Source of the DNA: Tardiphaga sp052076105 | GTDB lineage: Bacteria; Pseudomonadota; Alphaproteobacteria; Rhizobiales; Xanthobacteraceae | Direction of reading: 5' to 3' | Length of the DNA: 64,000 bases | Assembly (NCBI RefSeq): GCF_052076105.1 | Contig: NZ_CP197245.1 | Span: forward strand, 4,340,001-4,404,000 | Shown: positions 18,202 through 26,166 of the stretch, piece by piece | Numbering within the stretch: the first letter of the stretch is position 1 | Layout of the letters: the number at the start of each line of letters is the position of its first letter | Translations under genes and position numbers: made by a program | Notes under the pieces: generated by a model | Database searches by the model: none | Seen by the model: the letters and a program-made list of their open reading frames with translations, nothing else | Told to the model about the DNA's origin: nothing

Positions 18202-19110
18202 TCACGTCCGCCTTGCCGGACGTTTCCGCGCCCTCGCCTGCCTTGCAGGCGCGGGCTTTTTGTTGGCCGCGTCATGCGCCAGGCGATGCATGAGCGCAAC
18301 GGCTTCGGCAATAACCGCATCGTCGCGCTCGCCGGGATAGACGACATAGGCCGGCATGGAAAATTCCGGCGCATCGGCGACGACATGCAACCGCCCGGCC
18401 TTCAGCTGGGGAGCAACGATGCGGCGCGGGAAATAGCCGGAGCCGCCATTCTCCAGCACATGCTGCAGCCCGAGCCAGCCGATATTGGCGGTGAGCGATG
18501 GCCCTGCGAAATCCGGAAACAGCGCCGTGTGGCGCGCATAGAATTCCGGGCCCCAGTCGATATAGACGTAACCCGGCTGCGGCTCCGGCGCACTGCGCTT
18601 GCTGGTCGAGACCAGAATGAGCTGTTCATCGAACAACTGCTCGACCTTGAGACCGGGCCGGCTCTGCGGCGTATACATCACGCCGATATCGATCCGGCCT
18701 TCGACGAGGCCCTGCATCAATTCGGGTTCGAGAGCGCTCTCGGCGCGGATCGCGATATCCGGATGTTTCGCGCGCATCAGCGGCAGCCAGTGCAGCAGAT
18801 GCTCCTCCCACAGTCCGATGCGACCGCCGACGGTCAGCGTGCCGCTGAAGCCTTTCGCAATGCCGACATCCTGCCGCGCATGCTCCACCGTTCGCACCAG
18901 CGTGGACGCGTGTTTCTGGAATTGCCGGCCGGCTGGGGTCAGTGCAGCCCCCGCCTTGTTACGGACGAACAGTGTCACGCGCAGCAACTGCTCCAGTGTC
19001 TGGATCCGCGCGCTGACCGTGGACTGGGTGACATGCAGCTTCTCCGCTGCAGTGACGAAATTCCCCGCGCTCACGACCGCAAGAAATGTCCTGGCCAGCT
19101 CGGTATCCAT
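18202..19110 (-). CDS. LysR family regulator linked to tctCBA
   Basis: A 302-aa LysR-type regulator: winged helix-turn-helix at residues 1-62 (FLAVVSAGNFVTAAEKLHVTQSTVSARIQTLEQ) and a type 2 periplasmic-binding-like effector domain to about 285. The tail is strongly basic (KKPAPARQARARKRPARRT). It begins 15 bp after tctA on the same strand, so it is the last gene of the tct operon and probably regulates it, an arrangement less common than divergent LysR genes. Confidence 0.92.
   Translation of the reverse strand: MDTELARTFLAVVSAGNFVTAAEKLHVTQSTVSARIQTLEQLLRVTLFVRNKAGAALTPAGRQFQKHASTLVRTVEHARQDVGIAKGFSGTLTVGGRIGLWEEHLLHWLPLMRAKHPDIAIRAESALEPELMQGLVEGRIDIGVMYTPQSRPGLKVEQLFDEQLILVSTSKRSAPEPQPGYVYIDWGPEFYARHTALFPDFAGPSLTANIGWLGLQHVLENGGSGYFPRRIVAPQLKAGRLHVVADAPEFSMPAYVVYPGERDDAVIAEAVALMHRLAHDAANKKPAPARQARARKRPARRT
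18204..18262 (+). terminator. Tandem hairpins with T run after the 52-aa frame
   Basis: ACGTCCG-CCTTGC-CGGACGT (18204-18223) and CGCCTGC-CTT-GCAGGCG (18235-18251) followed by CGGGCTTTTT. They lie inside the 3' end of the minus-strand LysR gene, so they also shape its coding sequence. Confidence 0.45.
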
Positions 19111-19125
19111 GACGAACCGTCTCCG

Positions 19126-20634
19126 CTACGCGCCCTCGTCGAGCGCGACCATCTCGCGCTTCTTACGCAGTGCCGGCAGCAACGGCGCGATCAGCAGGAT
19201 CACCGCGAGCGCGAGGCACGCCGCCGAGATCGGCCGCTCGATGAAGGTCATGAGATTACCCTGCGACAGGATCAGCGACTTCCGCAGATTGTTCTCCAGC
19301 AGCGGACCCAGCACAAAAGCCAGCACCAAAGGCGCGGGCTCATAGCCGAACTTGCGCATGAAATAGCCGATCACGCCGAAGGCGATCATCACATGCACGT
19401 CGAATACATTGTTGCTGCTGCAATAGACGCCGATGATCGTGAACAGGATGATCAGCGGGAACAGCACATTGTAAGGCAGCTTCAGCAGCTTTACCCACAT
19501 GCCGATCAGCGGCAGGTTCAGCACCAGCAACATGAGGTTGCCGATATACATGCTGGCAACGATGCCCCAGAACAGGCCGGGATTCTGGGTGATCAGAAGC
19601 GGGCCGGGCTGCAGGCCATGAATAACGAAGGCGCCGAGCAGCAAGGCCATCACCACATTCGGCGGAATGCCGAGGGTCATCAACGGAATGAACGCACCGC
19701 CCGCCGCTGCGTTGTTCGCGGCCTCCGGTCCGGCAACGCCTTCGATCGCGCCATGACCGAAACGTTCGGGATGTTTCGACAGCCGCTTCTCCAATGCATA
19801 GGACGCGAAGGATGCGACCACGGCGCCGCCGCCGGGGAGGATGCCGAGGAAGAAGCCCAGGATCGTGCCGCGTCCGATCGGCGCGGCGCTGGCCTTCCAG
19901 TCTTCCTTGTTGGGCAGAAGCTGCGTGATCTTGGCATTGATGATGTCGCGCTTGATGACCTGCTCGGTATTGAGCAGCACTTCTCCGAGGCCGAACAGAC
20001 CCATCACCACCGGCACGAGACCGATGCCGTCGATCAATTCGATCCGGCCGAAAGTCAGCCGCGGCTGCGCGGTGATGCTGTCGAGGCCGACGAGGCCGAG
20101 CACGATGCCGATACAGGCCATCAGCAGCGCCTTGGCCATCGAGCCCTGGGTGAGGAAGGTGAGCACCACGAGGCCAAGCACCATCAGGCTGGCATATTCG
20201 GCCGGACCGAAGGCAATAGCGACCGAAGCCAGCGACGGCGCCACCAGCATCAGGGCCACCAGCGCGAACGTGCCGGCGATGAAGGAGCCGAGCGCGGAAA
20301 TGCCGAGCGCCGGGCCGGCGCGTCCCTTCTTCGCCATCTGATGCCCGTCGAGGCAGGTGACCACGGACGCGGCCTCGCCGGGAATGTTCACCAGAATTGA
20401 GGTGGTCGAGCCGCCATACATCGAGCCGTAATAGATGCCGGCCATCATGATGATGCCGGACTCCGGCGTGCCGGACAGCGTCACCGGCAGCAGCAGCGAC
20501 ATCGCCGAGATCGGCCCGATGCCGGGCAGCACGCCGACCAGCGTGCCGATGAAGACGCCGATGAAGCAGTAGAGAATATTGACGGGCTGCAGCGCGACGC
20601 CGAAGCCGTGCATGACATTGACGAGAACATCCAT
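19126..20634 (-). CDS. tctA: Tripartite tricarboxylate transporter large permease TctA
   Basis: A 502-aa membrane protein of the TctA family, the main channel of a secondary transporter driven by ion gradients. The family signature GVLPGIGPISAMSLLLPVT is at residues about 34-52, and the second conserved LGILPGGGAVVASFASY is near 255. About twelve hydrophobic segments. It follows tctB by 15 bp and pairs with the binding protein TctC. Substrate (citrate or another carboxylate) unknown. Confidence 0.94.
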   Translation of the reverse strand: MDVLVNVMHGFGVALQPVNILYCFIGVFIGTLVGVLPGIGPISAMSLLLPVTLSGTPESGIIMMAGIYYGSMYGGSTTSILVNIPGEAASVVTCLDGHQMAKKGRAGPALGISALGSFIAGTFALVALMLVAPSLASVAIAFGPAEYASLMVLGLVVLTFLTQGSMAKALLMACIGIVLGLVGLDSITAQPRLTFGRIELIDGIGLVPVVMGLFGLGEVLLNTEQVIKRDIINAKITQLLPNKEDWKASAAPIGRGTILGFFLGILPGGGAVVASFASYALEKRLSKHPERFGHGAIEGVAGPEAANNAAAGGAFIPLMTLGIPPNVVMALLLGAFVIHGLQPGPLLITQNPGLFWGIVASMYIGNLMLLVLNLPLIGMWVKLLKLPYNVLFPLIILFTIIGVYCSSNNVFDVHVMIAFGVIGYFMRKFGYEPAPLVLAFVLGPLLENNLRKSLILSQGNLMTFIERPISAACLALAVILLIAPLLPALRKKREMVALDEGA

Positions 20635-20649
20635 GATCCGTGTTTCCCG

Positions 20650-21135
20650 TCAGCCGATTTCAAACATGCCCGAAGGCAACTGGATCAGCAGGCCGTGTTT
20701 CAGCACCCACCACACACCGAGGGGCGCCAGCACCGCGAGCGGAATTGCGAGCGTCCAGCGCACCGGATCGATCACGCGCAACAGCAGCAACATCAGCGGG
20801 ATGGTGGAGATCAGGAAACCCAGCGGTTCGAGCGCAAAAGCATAGGCAGAGAGGATGACGATGATCGCGACCGGCTTGCCCCAGCTTGCACCTTCCCATC
20901 GCGATCCAAAGGTCGGCCCGCCTTCCGTCACCGAAGCGAGGACAATGGTGACAGCGAAAGCGCACATCAGCAGGCCGATATAGAACAGCATGAAGCCGGA
21001 GCCGGGATCGTTGATGGTACCGAGCTTGAGCTTGAGGCCCGAGCGAATGACGAATACGCCAAGCGCAATGCCGATCACGCCGGTCCAGAGTTCGGAATTG
21101 TTGAGCCGGAATGGCGGGCGGATGGAGGAGGTCAT
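20650..21135 (-). CDS. tctB: Tripartite tricarboxylate transporter small permease TctB
   Basis: A 161-aa membrane protein with four hydrophobic segments (GVIGIALGVFVIRSGLKL, GFMLFYIGLLMCAFAVTIVL, KPVAIIVILSAYAFAL, LISTIPLMLLLL). The size, topology and position between tctC and tctA identify the family. It is separated from tctC by a repeat element inside the operon. Confidence 0.9.
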   Translation of the reverse strand: MTSSIRPPFRLNNSELWTGVIGIALGVFVIRSGLKLKLGTINDPGSGFMLFYIGLLMCAFAVTIVLASVTEGGPTFGSRWEGASWGKPVAIIVILSAYAFALEPLGFLISTIPLMLLLLRVIDPVRWTLAIPLAVLAPLGVWWVLKHGLLIQLPSGMFEIG

Positions 21136-21187
21136 GAGGGAGCCTTTGGTAGATGCCTCGTATCTGCAGCGCCCCGATTAGCTCCGG

Positions 21188-21307
21188 TGTCGTCCCCGCG
21201 TAGGCGGGGACCCATACACACCGTCGACATGTTGCGGCAGTCAGGAGAGGACTTACTTCAACTACAAACGTTGGTGGTTATGGGTCCCCGCCTTCGCGGG
21301 GACGACA
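21188..21307. repeat. Palindromic repeat family A, copy 2
   Basis: Left arm begins TGTCGTCCCCGCGTAGG at 21188, right arm ends GCGGGGACGACA at 21307; arms differ from copy 1 by one base each. The middle is different from copy 1 except for scattered similarity (TTACTTCAACT). It lies inside the tct operon between tctC and tctB and may lower expression of the downstream genes. Confidence 0.85.
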
Positions 21308-21320
21308 CCTGCGTTTCAGG

Positions 21321-22298
21321 CTACTTCTTGCCCAGCCCGATCGTCTCGATCACCTTGCGCTCGGAATTGGTGACCTCAACCACGAACTTCTTATAGTCCT
21401 CGGTGTTCTTGTAGTTCGGCACCATGTCGTATTTCGCCAGCGTGGCGATAACGGCAGGATCCTCGATGGCCTTCTTGAAGGCATCGTGCAGCTTGGCAAC
21501 GATCTTCGGATCCATGCCCTTCGGCCCGGCAATGCCGAATGGCGAGTCATAGACCATCGGATAGCCGCTTTCCTTCAGCGTCGGCGCGTCCGGGAAATTC
21601 GGCGAGCGCTTGTCGGTCCACACCATCAACAGGCGGAGCTTGCCGGCATCGACCAGCGGCCGCCAGCCGGTGGAATCCGCCTGCAGCATGGTGTGATTGC
21701 CGAGCACCGCGGCATTGGTTTCAGCGCCTCCCTTGAACGGCACCTGCGTGAGCTTGATGCCAGCCAGCGCCGCGATCTGCTCCATGCCCACATGCAGCGA
21801 CGTGCCGGTGCCCGGCGTCGCATAAGTTACCTTGCCGGGATTGGCCTTGGCGAAATCGACCACATCCTTCCAGGTCTTGAACTGCGACTCCGCATTGGTG
21901 GTGATGCCGAAGGTGTAGCCGGTGAGATGGATGATGTAGGAGAAATCCTTGTCCGGATTCCACGACACGTCCTGCATCAGCGGCAGGCGGAACACGGTGA
22001 TCGGAATCTGCGAGATGGTGTAGCCATCGGGCTTCGCCGCGGCCGCCATGGTCGCCGGGCCGACAGTGCCGCCACCGCCACCCTTGTTGTCGATGGCGAT
22101 CGGCTGACCGAGATGTTTCGAAGCGGCATCCGCAATCGCGCGCATCGAGATATCGGTGGAGCCACCGGCGGGCCATGGGACGATCAGCGTGATCGGTTTG
22201 GTCGGATAGTCCTGCGCCCGGGCTGCGCCGCCGAACATGGCGGCGGCCGCGGCGAGCGCGACAACAGCGGACAAGACAAAGCGATTGCGTTGCAACAT
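21321..22298 (-). CDS. tctC: Tripartite tricarboxylate transporter binding protein TctC (Bug family)
   Basis: A 325-aa periplasmic binding protein with signal peptide (cleavage near GAARAQ). The Bug-family motifs are clear: YPTKPITLIVPWPAGGSTDISMR at the start of the mature chain and GNHTMLQADS in the second lobe. It captures a carboxylate and delivers it to TctAB. It is the first gene of the operon. Confidence 0.94.
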   Translation of the reverse strand: MLQRNRFVLSAVVALAAAAAMFGGAARAQDYPTKPITLIVPWPAGGSTDISMRAIADAASKHLGQPIAIDNKGGGGGTVGPATMAAAAKPDGYTISQIPITVFRLPLMQDVSWNPDKDFSYIIHLTGYTFGITTNAESQFKTWKDVVDFAKANPGKVTYATPGTGTSLHVGMEQIAALAGIKLTQVPFKGGAETNAAVLGNHTMLQADSTGWRPLVDAGKLRLLMVWTDKRSPNFPDAPTLKESGYPMVYDSPFGIAGPKGMDPKIVAKLHDAFKKAIEDPAVIATLAKYDMVPNYKNTEDYKKFVVEVTNSERKVIETIGLGKK

Positions 22299-22392
22299 GT
22301 GTTTCTCCCTCTGCGATTCCGGGGGTGATGCCCGGACCGGCTGTATTTTTATTGTCGTTCAGTCTAGCCCGGAACAAACCCAGGAAAAGGAC
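22299..22392. other. Upstream region of tctC, no gene seen
   Basis: Short gap between the divergent tctC and the small plus-strand frame at 22393. It must hold the tctC promoter. No clear operator was found. Confidence 0.4.
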
Positions 22393-22557
22393 ATGTTTCG
22401 AACCCGACTGCGAACGCGTTGTGCGTCTTTGGCAATCAACGATGATTTCATCGCCGCCGCAATTCGCAATCTGGATGAGCCATGCGACATTCCGTCTGCA
22501 CGCGGAGATCGCCCGGCTGACATATTGATCGCAGCGGACAAGAAATTCCGCCTGTGA
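22393..22557 (+). CDS. Possible small protein (54 aa)
   Basis: ATG 22393 is preceded by AGGAAAAGGAC, a strong ribosome-binding site. The 54-aa product is soluble, with a basic N terminus (MFRTRLRTRC) and a mixed-charge remainder containing NDDFIAAAIRNLDEPC. No family recognised. The ribosome-binding site is the main support. Confidence 0.4.
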   Translation: MFRTRLRTRCASLAINDDFIAAAIRNLDEPCDIPSARGDRPADILIAADKKFRL

Positions 22558-22668
22558 AAATAACTGAAAAAGATTTCACCCGGCATGTCGGATCGCGGCG
22601 GGCTCGTGCGTCCTTTGCGGGACCATCACCGAAGAGACAGCCAGAGCATACCCACAGGAGTTCATCCA

Positions 22669-23091
22669 ATGAGCAAAATGATCTTCGTCAACCTGCCGGT
22701 CAGCGACCTGCCCCGCGCGGTCGCCTTCTACGAGGCGGTCGGCGCGACCAAAAACCCGCAATTCTCCGACGACACCGCCGCCTGTATGGTGCTCTCCGAC
22801 ACCATCCACGTGATGCTGCTGACCCATGACAAGTATCGGCAGTTCACCTCGAAGAAGATCGTCGATGCGAAGACCTCCAGCGAAGTGCTGATCTGCGTCT
22901 CCGCCGACAGCCGCGCCGAAGTCGACGGTCTGGTGAGCAAGGCGAAAGCTGCAGGTGGCGGCCTCGATCCGACGCCGGTGCAGGACTTCGGCTTCATGTA
23001 TGGCCGCAGCTATGAGGACCCCGACGGGCACATCTGGGAAGTGATGTGGATGGACATGGCAGCGGCGCAGACCGCGATGGCTCAGGCCTGA
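22669..23091 (+). CDS. VOC family protein (glyoxalase/extradiol dioxygenase fold)
   Basis: A 140-aa protein of the vicinal oxygen chelate fold, made of paired beta-alpha-beta-beta-beta modules. Family features are FVNLPVSDLPRAVAFYEAVG at the N terminus and DPDGHIWEVMWM at the C terminus, the latter holding a metal-ligand Glu. ATG 22669 follows CAGGAG; a longer frame to 22585 lacks such a site. It is followed 20 bp later by a second VOC protein, so they are probably co-expressed. Substrate unknown. Confidence 0.88.
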   Translation: MSKMIFVNLPVSDLPRAVAFYEAVGATKNPQFSDDTAACMVLSDTIHVMLLTHDKYRQFTSKKIVDAKTSSEVLICVSADSRAEVDGLVSKAKAAGGGLDPTPVQDFGFMYGRSYEDPDGHIWEVMWMDMAAAQTAMAQA

Positions 23092-23111
23092 TCGAAAGAG
23101 GGACAGCAGCG

Positions 23112-23591
23112 ATGTCAAAGATCTCACCCTGCATCTGGTATGTGAACGAAGCCGAGGAAGCAGCGAAGTTCTACTGCTGGCTGCTGCCCAATTCGTCCAT
23201 CGATCGGGTGCAGCGCAGCCCGATCGACAATCCCTCATGCAAGGCCGGCGACGTGCTGGTCGTCAGTTTCACGCTGGCGGGCCAGAGCTTCATCGGATTG
23301 AACGGCGGCAGCCCTGCCACATTCGGCCATGCGGTGTCCTTCACTGTCCATTGCGACGACCAGGCCGAGACCGATCGCCTGTGGGACGCCCTGCTCGCCA
23401 ATGGCGGCAAGCCGCAGCAATGCGGATGGCTGAACGATCGCTGGGGCGTGCCGTGGCAGATCGTGCCCAAGGGCTTCACCGAGATGGTCGCCAGCGACAA
23501 TCTCGAAGGGTCCAAGCGAGCCATGACCGCCATGATGGGCATGATCAAGCTGGACATGGCCGCGCTGAAAAAGGCGTTCGACGGCAACTAG
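23112..23591 (+). CDS. VOC family protein, PhnB / 3-demethylubiquinone methyltransferase-like
   Basis: A 159-aa protein of the PhnB-like branch. It shows ISPCIWYVNEAEEAAKFY at the start, GGSPATFGHAVSFTVHCDDQAETDRLWDALLANGG in the middle and CGWLNDRWGVPWQIVPKG at the end, all standard for the family. The usual FYVSLFPNS segment reads FYCWLLPNS. Despite old annotations of relatives, a methyltransferase activity is not supported. Start chosen at the ATG after GAGGGAC. Confidence 0.88.
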   Translation: MSKISPCIWYVNEAEEAAKFYCWLLPNSSIDRVQRSPIDNPSCKAGDVLVVSFTLAGQSFIGLNGGSPATFGHAVSFTVHCDDQAETDRLWDALLANGGKPQQCGWLNDRWGVPWQIVPKGFTEMVASDNLEGSKRAMTAMMGMIKLDMAALKKAFDGN

Positions 23592-23770
23592 AAGCGGCCC
23601 ATGCGGGCCCAACCCCTTGGCGGAGCGCGGCAATCCGCGCCCGCCGGAAAATCCGCTAACCGAATGGCGGAAAAGCGGATTTCCGGTGCCTCGTTTGCTT
23701 GACAGGGAGTCCCGCGCCTCCTTATAAGCGGCCCGTTCGCGGCACGGCATCTCGGCCGCCGCGGCCCTGT

Positions 23771-23847
23771 GGCGGGGTAGCTCAGCTGGTTAGAGCACGG
23801 GAATCATAATCCTGGGGTCGGGGGTTCGAGTCCCTCTCCCGCTACCA
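23771..23847 (+). tRNA. tRNA-Met (CAT), elongator type
   Basis: A 77-nt cloverleaf with CCA encoded. Acceptor GGCGGGG / TCCCGCT (G1:U72 and G7:U66 wobbles), D-arm GCTC...GAGC, anticodon stem CGGGA / TCCTG with loop ATCATAA (anticodon CAT), T-arm GGGGG-TTCGAGT-CCCTC, discriminator A. The absence of three G-C pairs in the anticodon stem and the Watson-Crick-like end argue against initiator tRNA; a tRNA-Ile2 role through lysidine cannot be excluded from sequence alone. Confidence 0.93.
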
Positions 23848-23970
23848 AAATTATCGACAAGCTTCCAAGGCCTTGCATGCGTCGCGAGGCCTTTGTCTTG
23901 TCTGGTAGAGGCCAGCCTTCTGAAGAGACAGCCTTGAGCGCTTTTGTTCTACGACAGCAGCTCAACATGA

Positions 23971-23996
23971 AAACGCCCGCTGTGAAGCGGGCGCTT
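23971..23996 (-). terminator. Rho-independent terminator of dps
   Basis: On the minus strand GCGCCCGC-TTCACA-GCGGGCG is followed by TTTTC. It lies 26 bp after the dps stop codon. Confidence 0.75.
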
Positions 23997-24021
23997 TGAC
24001 ATATTCAATCGTGAACGACGC

Positions 24022-24546
24022 TTACGCCTCGTTGCCGCCTTCCTGACGCGATGCCTCGAACAGGAACCAGGTGCGACGCTCGGTGTCGTCGATGTAGTTT
24101 TCCAGAAGGCTGGCGCTGGCGACGTCGTTGGCATCGTCGCAAACCTCGTGGGCCTTGCGCAGCGCCGCTGCCATCTTCTTGTTGTCGTTCATCAGCTCAC
24201 GCAGCATTTCCACCGGAGGCACATAGGCCTCGTCATTGTCCTTGATGGTCTGCAGCTTGGCGACTTCGCCGATCGAGCGCAGCGTACGTCCGCCGATCTT
24301 GCGCACGCGTTCCGCCAGCGGGTCCGTCGTCGCAAAGATCTGGTCGGACTGCTCATCGAGCATCAGGTGATAGTCGCGGAAATGGCGCCCGCTGAGATGC
24401 CAATGAAAATTCTTGGTCTTGAGATAAAGCGCGAAAGCGTCGGCTAGCAACCCGTTCAGCGCCTTGGCCACCTTCTCCACGGCATCGGCTGAGAGGTCAG
24501 TCGGGGTATTCATTTCGGCGGCGATTTTCGATGTCTTGGTGCTCAC
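24022..24546 (-). CDS. dps: Dps family DNA-binding ferritin
   Basis: A 174-aa starvation/oxidative-stress protein that forms a dodecamer, oxidises Fe(II) with peroxide and protects DNA. The intersubunit ferroxidase residues appear in KNFHWHLSGRHFRDYHLMLDEQSDQI-type order (His, Asp, Glu), here split by the chain at about residues 45-70. The N terminus has several lysines (MSTKTSKIAAEMN) suited to DNA contact. A terminator follows. Upstream, 230 bp separate it from a divergent methyltransferase. Confidence 0.93.
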   Translation of the reverse strand: MSTKTSKIAAEMNTPTDLSADAVEKVAKALNGLLADAFALYLKTKNFHWHLSGRHFRDYHLMLDEQSDQIFATTDPLAERVRKIGGRTLRSIGEVAKLQTIKDNDEAYVPPVEMLRELMNDNKKMAAALRKAHEVCDDANDVASASLLENYIDDTERRTWFLFEASRQEGGNEA

Positions 24547-24776
24547 GTGACTTACCTTCCTGTGTCGGATGATTGGATGGCTGGAGGATTGTCGTCAGGC
24601 GGAAGATTTCAGGAAAAATCGGAGTGGTCTTGACGGAAAGCACTGCAAATTTCCGAAAACTGCGGTTCTTGAAGAAAAGGCGGTTTCCCCCACGCCTGAA
24701 AACGCTCTAGACCGTCTCAACGCATCACAAATATAGCGGTTCCCTGGTGGGGAACAAAGATCGGGCCGGGCAGACG

Positions 24777-25472
24777 ATGGAAGATTGGATCGATTATTAC
24801 GATTCCACGCATACGATTTATGCGAGCAAGCTGCATCGTGACGTGCATTTCGAGGTCATCGCCCGCGATATCATCGGCTACATCGCTTCCCCAAATGCCG
24901 TCGTGCTCGACTATGCCTGCGGCGAAGCACTCTCGGCCGCCAAGGTGGCCAATGCCTGTAGCAAGCTGATCCTGGCGGAGCCCGCGCCCGGCGTCCGCGG
25001 CCGGCTGGTCGCCCGCTTCGCGCCCAACACCAAGATCCGGGTCCGGTCGCTGGAAGAGTTGCGCAACATGACGGCGCAGTCGGTTGACCTGGCTGTCATG
25101 AATTCGGTGGCTCAGTACATGACGCCGCCCGAACTCGACGATGCCTTCGCGGTGGTCAAGCGGCTGCTCACGCCCAATGGGAAGCTGGTGCTCGGCGACA
25201 TCCTGCAACCCGATGTCGGCATGGCGACCGATGTCATGGCGCTGCTGAAGCTCGCCCGGGAGCACGGCTTTCTGTGGGATGCATTCGTTGGGCTTGTTCG
25301 CACGGCCCTCTCCGACTATCGCCAGCTGCGCACCAAGGTCGGCCTGCAGCGCTACAGCGAGGCGGAGATGCTGGCCAAGCTGACCGCGGCCGGTTTCCGC
25401 GCGTCGCGGGCACCGGTCAATATCGGCCATAATTCGTCGCGCATGACCTTCGTCGCCCATCACGCATTCTGA
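24777..25472 (+). CDS. Class I SAM-dependent methyltransferase
   Basis: A 231-aa protein with the SAM-binding motif I AVVLDYACGEALSAAKV near residue 40, then ILAEPAPGVRGRL (motif II region), VDLAVMNSVAQYM (motif III/IV) and LTPNGKLVLGDIL (post-motif). Substrate unknown. The ATG at 24777 gives MEDWIDYYDSTHTIY; a GTG at 24747 is an alternative with no better ribosome-binding site. The opposite-strand frame is a shadow. Confidence 0.8.
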   Translation: MEDWIDYYDSTHTIYASKLHRDVHFEVIARDIIGYIASPNAVVLDYACGEALSAAKVANACSKLILAEPAPGVRGRLVARFAPNTKIRVRSLEELRNMTAQSVDLAVMNSVAQYMTPPELDDAFAVVKRLLTPNGKLVLGDILQPDVGMATDVMALLKLAREHGFLWDAFVGLVRTALSDYRQLRTKVGLQRYSEAEMLAKLTAAGFRASRAPVNIGHNSSRMTFVAHHAF

Positions 25473-25561
25473 TTAGCTCGGGCAAACGGACGATTAAGGT
25501 TAACAGACGGTTTACAAAACTTAAGGTAGCTCACCCCGCCGTGATCGGTAACACTGTGCGC

Positions 25562-25637
25562 GGCCCGGTGGCGGAAATGTCTACGCGGGGGCGATGCATC
25601 GCTCTTTATCCTGGTTCAAGTCCAGGCTGGGCCTCCA
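25562..25637 (+). other. tRNA-like element (possible tRNA pseudogene)
   Basis: A 76-nt stretch with a full 7-bp acceptor stem (GGCCCGG / CTGGGCC), T8, a 3-bp D stem (GCG / CGC), a perfect T-arm CCTGG-TTCAAGT-CCAGG and an encoded CCA end at 25635-25637. The anticodon arm is not canonical: 27-31 GGGGC and 39-43 CGCTC pair only partly, position 33 is A instead of T, and the region prefers a long hairpin GGGCGAT/ATCGCTC. By position the anticodon would be TGC. The 5' part resembles tRNA-Leu (GGTGGCGGAA). Either a decayed tRNA or a tRNA-like RNA. Confidence 0.5.
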
Positions 25638-25685
25638 ACCTTTCAGACATTTACCAGTGCGTCGGCCGCCAGTGCTTTGGCACCG

Positions 25686-26051
25686 TCAGGCTTCGGTGAA
25701 TTCCAGCACCGGAAGCTGCAGGCGCTCGGCGTCGCGCTCGGCCGATGCGAGCACCGCATCCAGCAAACCCGGAAACCGGTTATCGAGATCTTCGCGGCGC
25801 AGTTTCATCAACCTCGTCGTTCCCACCGCGCGCGTTTCCATCAGGCCCGCCTCGCGCAGTTTCGCAAAATGATAGGCGAGATTGGATTTGCCGCTGAGGC
25901 CGTAAAAATCGCCACAGCGCAATTCACCGGCCTCTTTCTCGCGCTTGGCCAGATTGTAGACGATCGCCAGCCGGATCGGATCGCTCAGGCAATCCATCAC
26001 GCCAGGCAATTCGATCTGTTCGCGCGTCGGATGCGGGAGAATGCGGCTCAT
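25686..26051 (-). CDS. ArsR family transcriptional repressor
   Basis: A 121-aa winged helix-turn-helix protein. The recognition region is CGDFYGLSGKSNLAYHFAKLREAGLMETR, typical of ArsR/SmtB members that sense small molecules. The metal-binding ELCVCDL motif of metal sensors is absent (AGELRCGDF has one Cys), so a non-metal signal is likely. It is divergent from an MFS exporter gene with two matching operators in the 115-bp gap. Confidence 0.9.
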   Translation of the reverse strand: MSRILPHPTREQIELPGVMDCLSDPIRLAIVYNLAKREKEAGELRCGDFYGLSGKSNLAYHFAKLREAGLMETRAVGTTRLMKLRREDLDNRFPGLLDAVLASAERDAERLQLPVLEFTEA

Positions 26052-26087
26052 GACTCCTCAATACTGATTCCGACCGGCCGTCGCAAT

Positions 26088-26105
26088 GTTCAATATTTCT
26101 TGAAC
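26088..26105. promoter_or_regulatory. Putative ArsR operator 1
   Basis: GTTCAATATTTCTTGAAC: perfect GTTCAA / TTGAAC arms with a 6-nt spacer. It lies 37 bp upstream of the arsR-type start codon. Confidence 0.7.
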
Positions 26106-26135
26106 CATTTGACATTTTGCACCGCCGCATCAATA

Positions 26136-26153
26136 GTTCAATGGGAATTGAAC
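26136..26153. promoter_or_regulatory. Putative ArsR operator 2
   Basis: GTTCAATGGGAATTGAAC: the same GTTCAA-N6-TTGAAC layout, arms here extending to 7 bp. It ends 13 bp before the MFS start codon, next to its AAGGA ribosome-binding site. The two operator centres are 48 bp apart. Confidence 0.7.
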
Positions 26154-26166
26154 TAAGGATTTCGCG

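Noticed and set aside
18274..20400. Long plus-strand frame of 708 codons
   Set aside because: It is antisense to the LysR and TctA genes and is rich in His, Gln and Arg, the usual sign of a shadow frame in GC-rich DNA.
23112..23591. 3-demethylubiquinone methyltransferase activity
   Set aside because: The protein has a VOC fold without a SAM-binding site; the name comes from old annotations of relatives.
23771..23847. tRNA-Met as an integration site for a genomic island
   Set aside because: No integrase gene and no duplicated tRNA end were found nearby.
24717..25463. Minus-strand frame of 248 codons
   Set aside because: The opposite strand encodes a protein with SAM-binding motifs, so this is the shadow.
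25473..25561. CtrA site TTAA-N7-TTTAC near 25500
   Set aside because: One mismatch in the second half and no clear target gene; mentioned only with the tRNA-like element.
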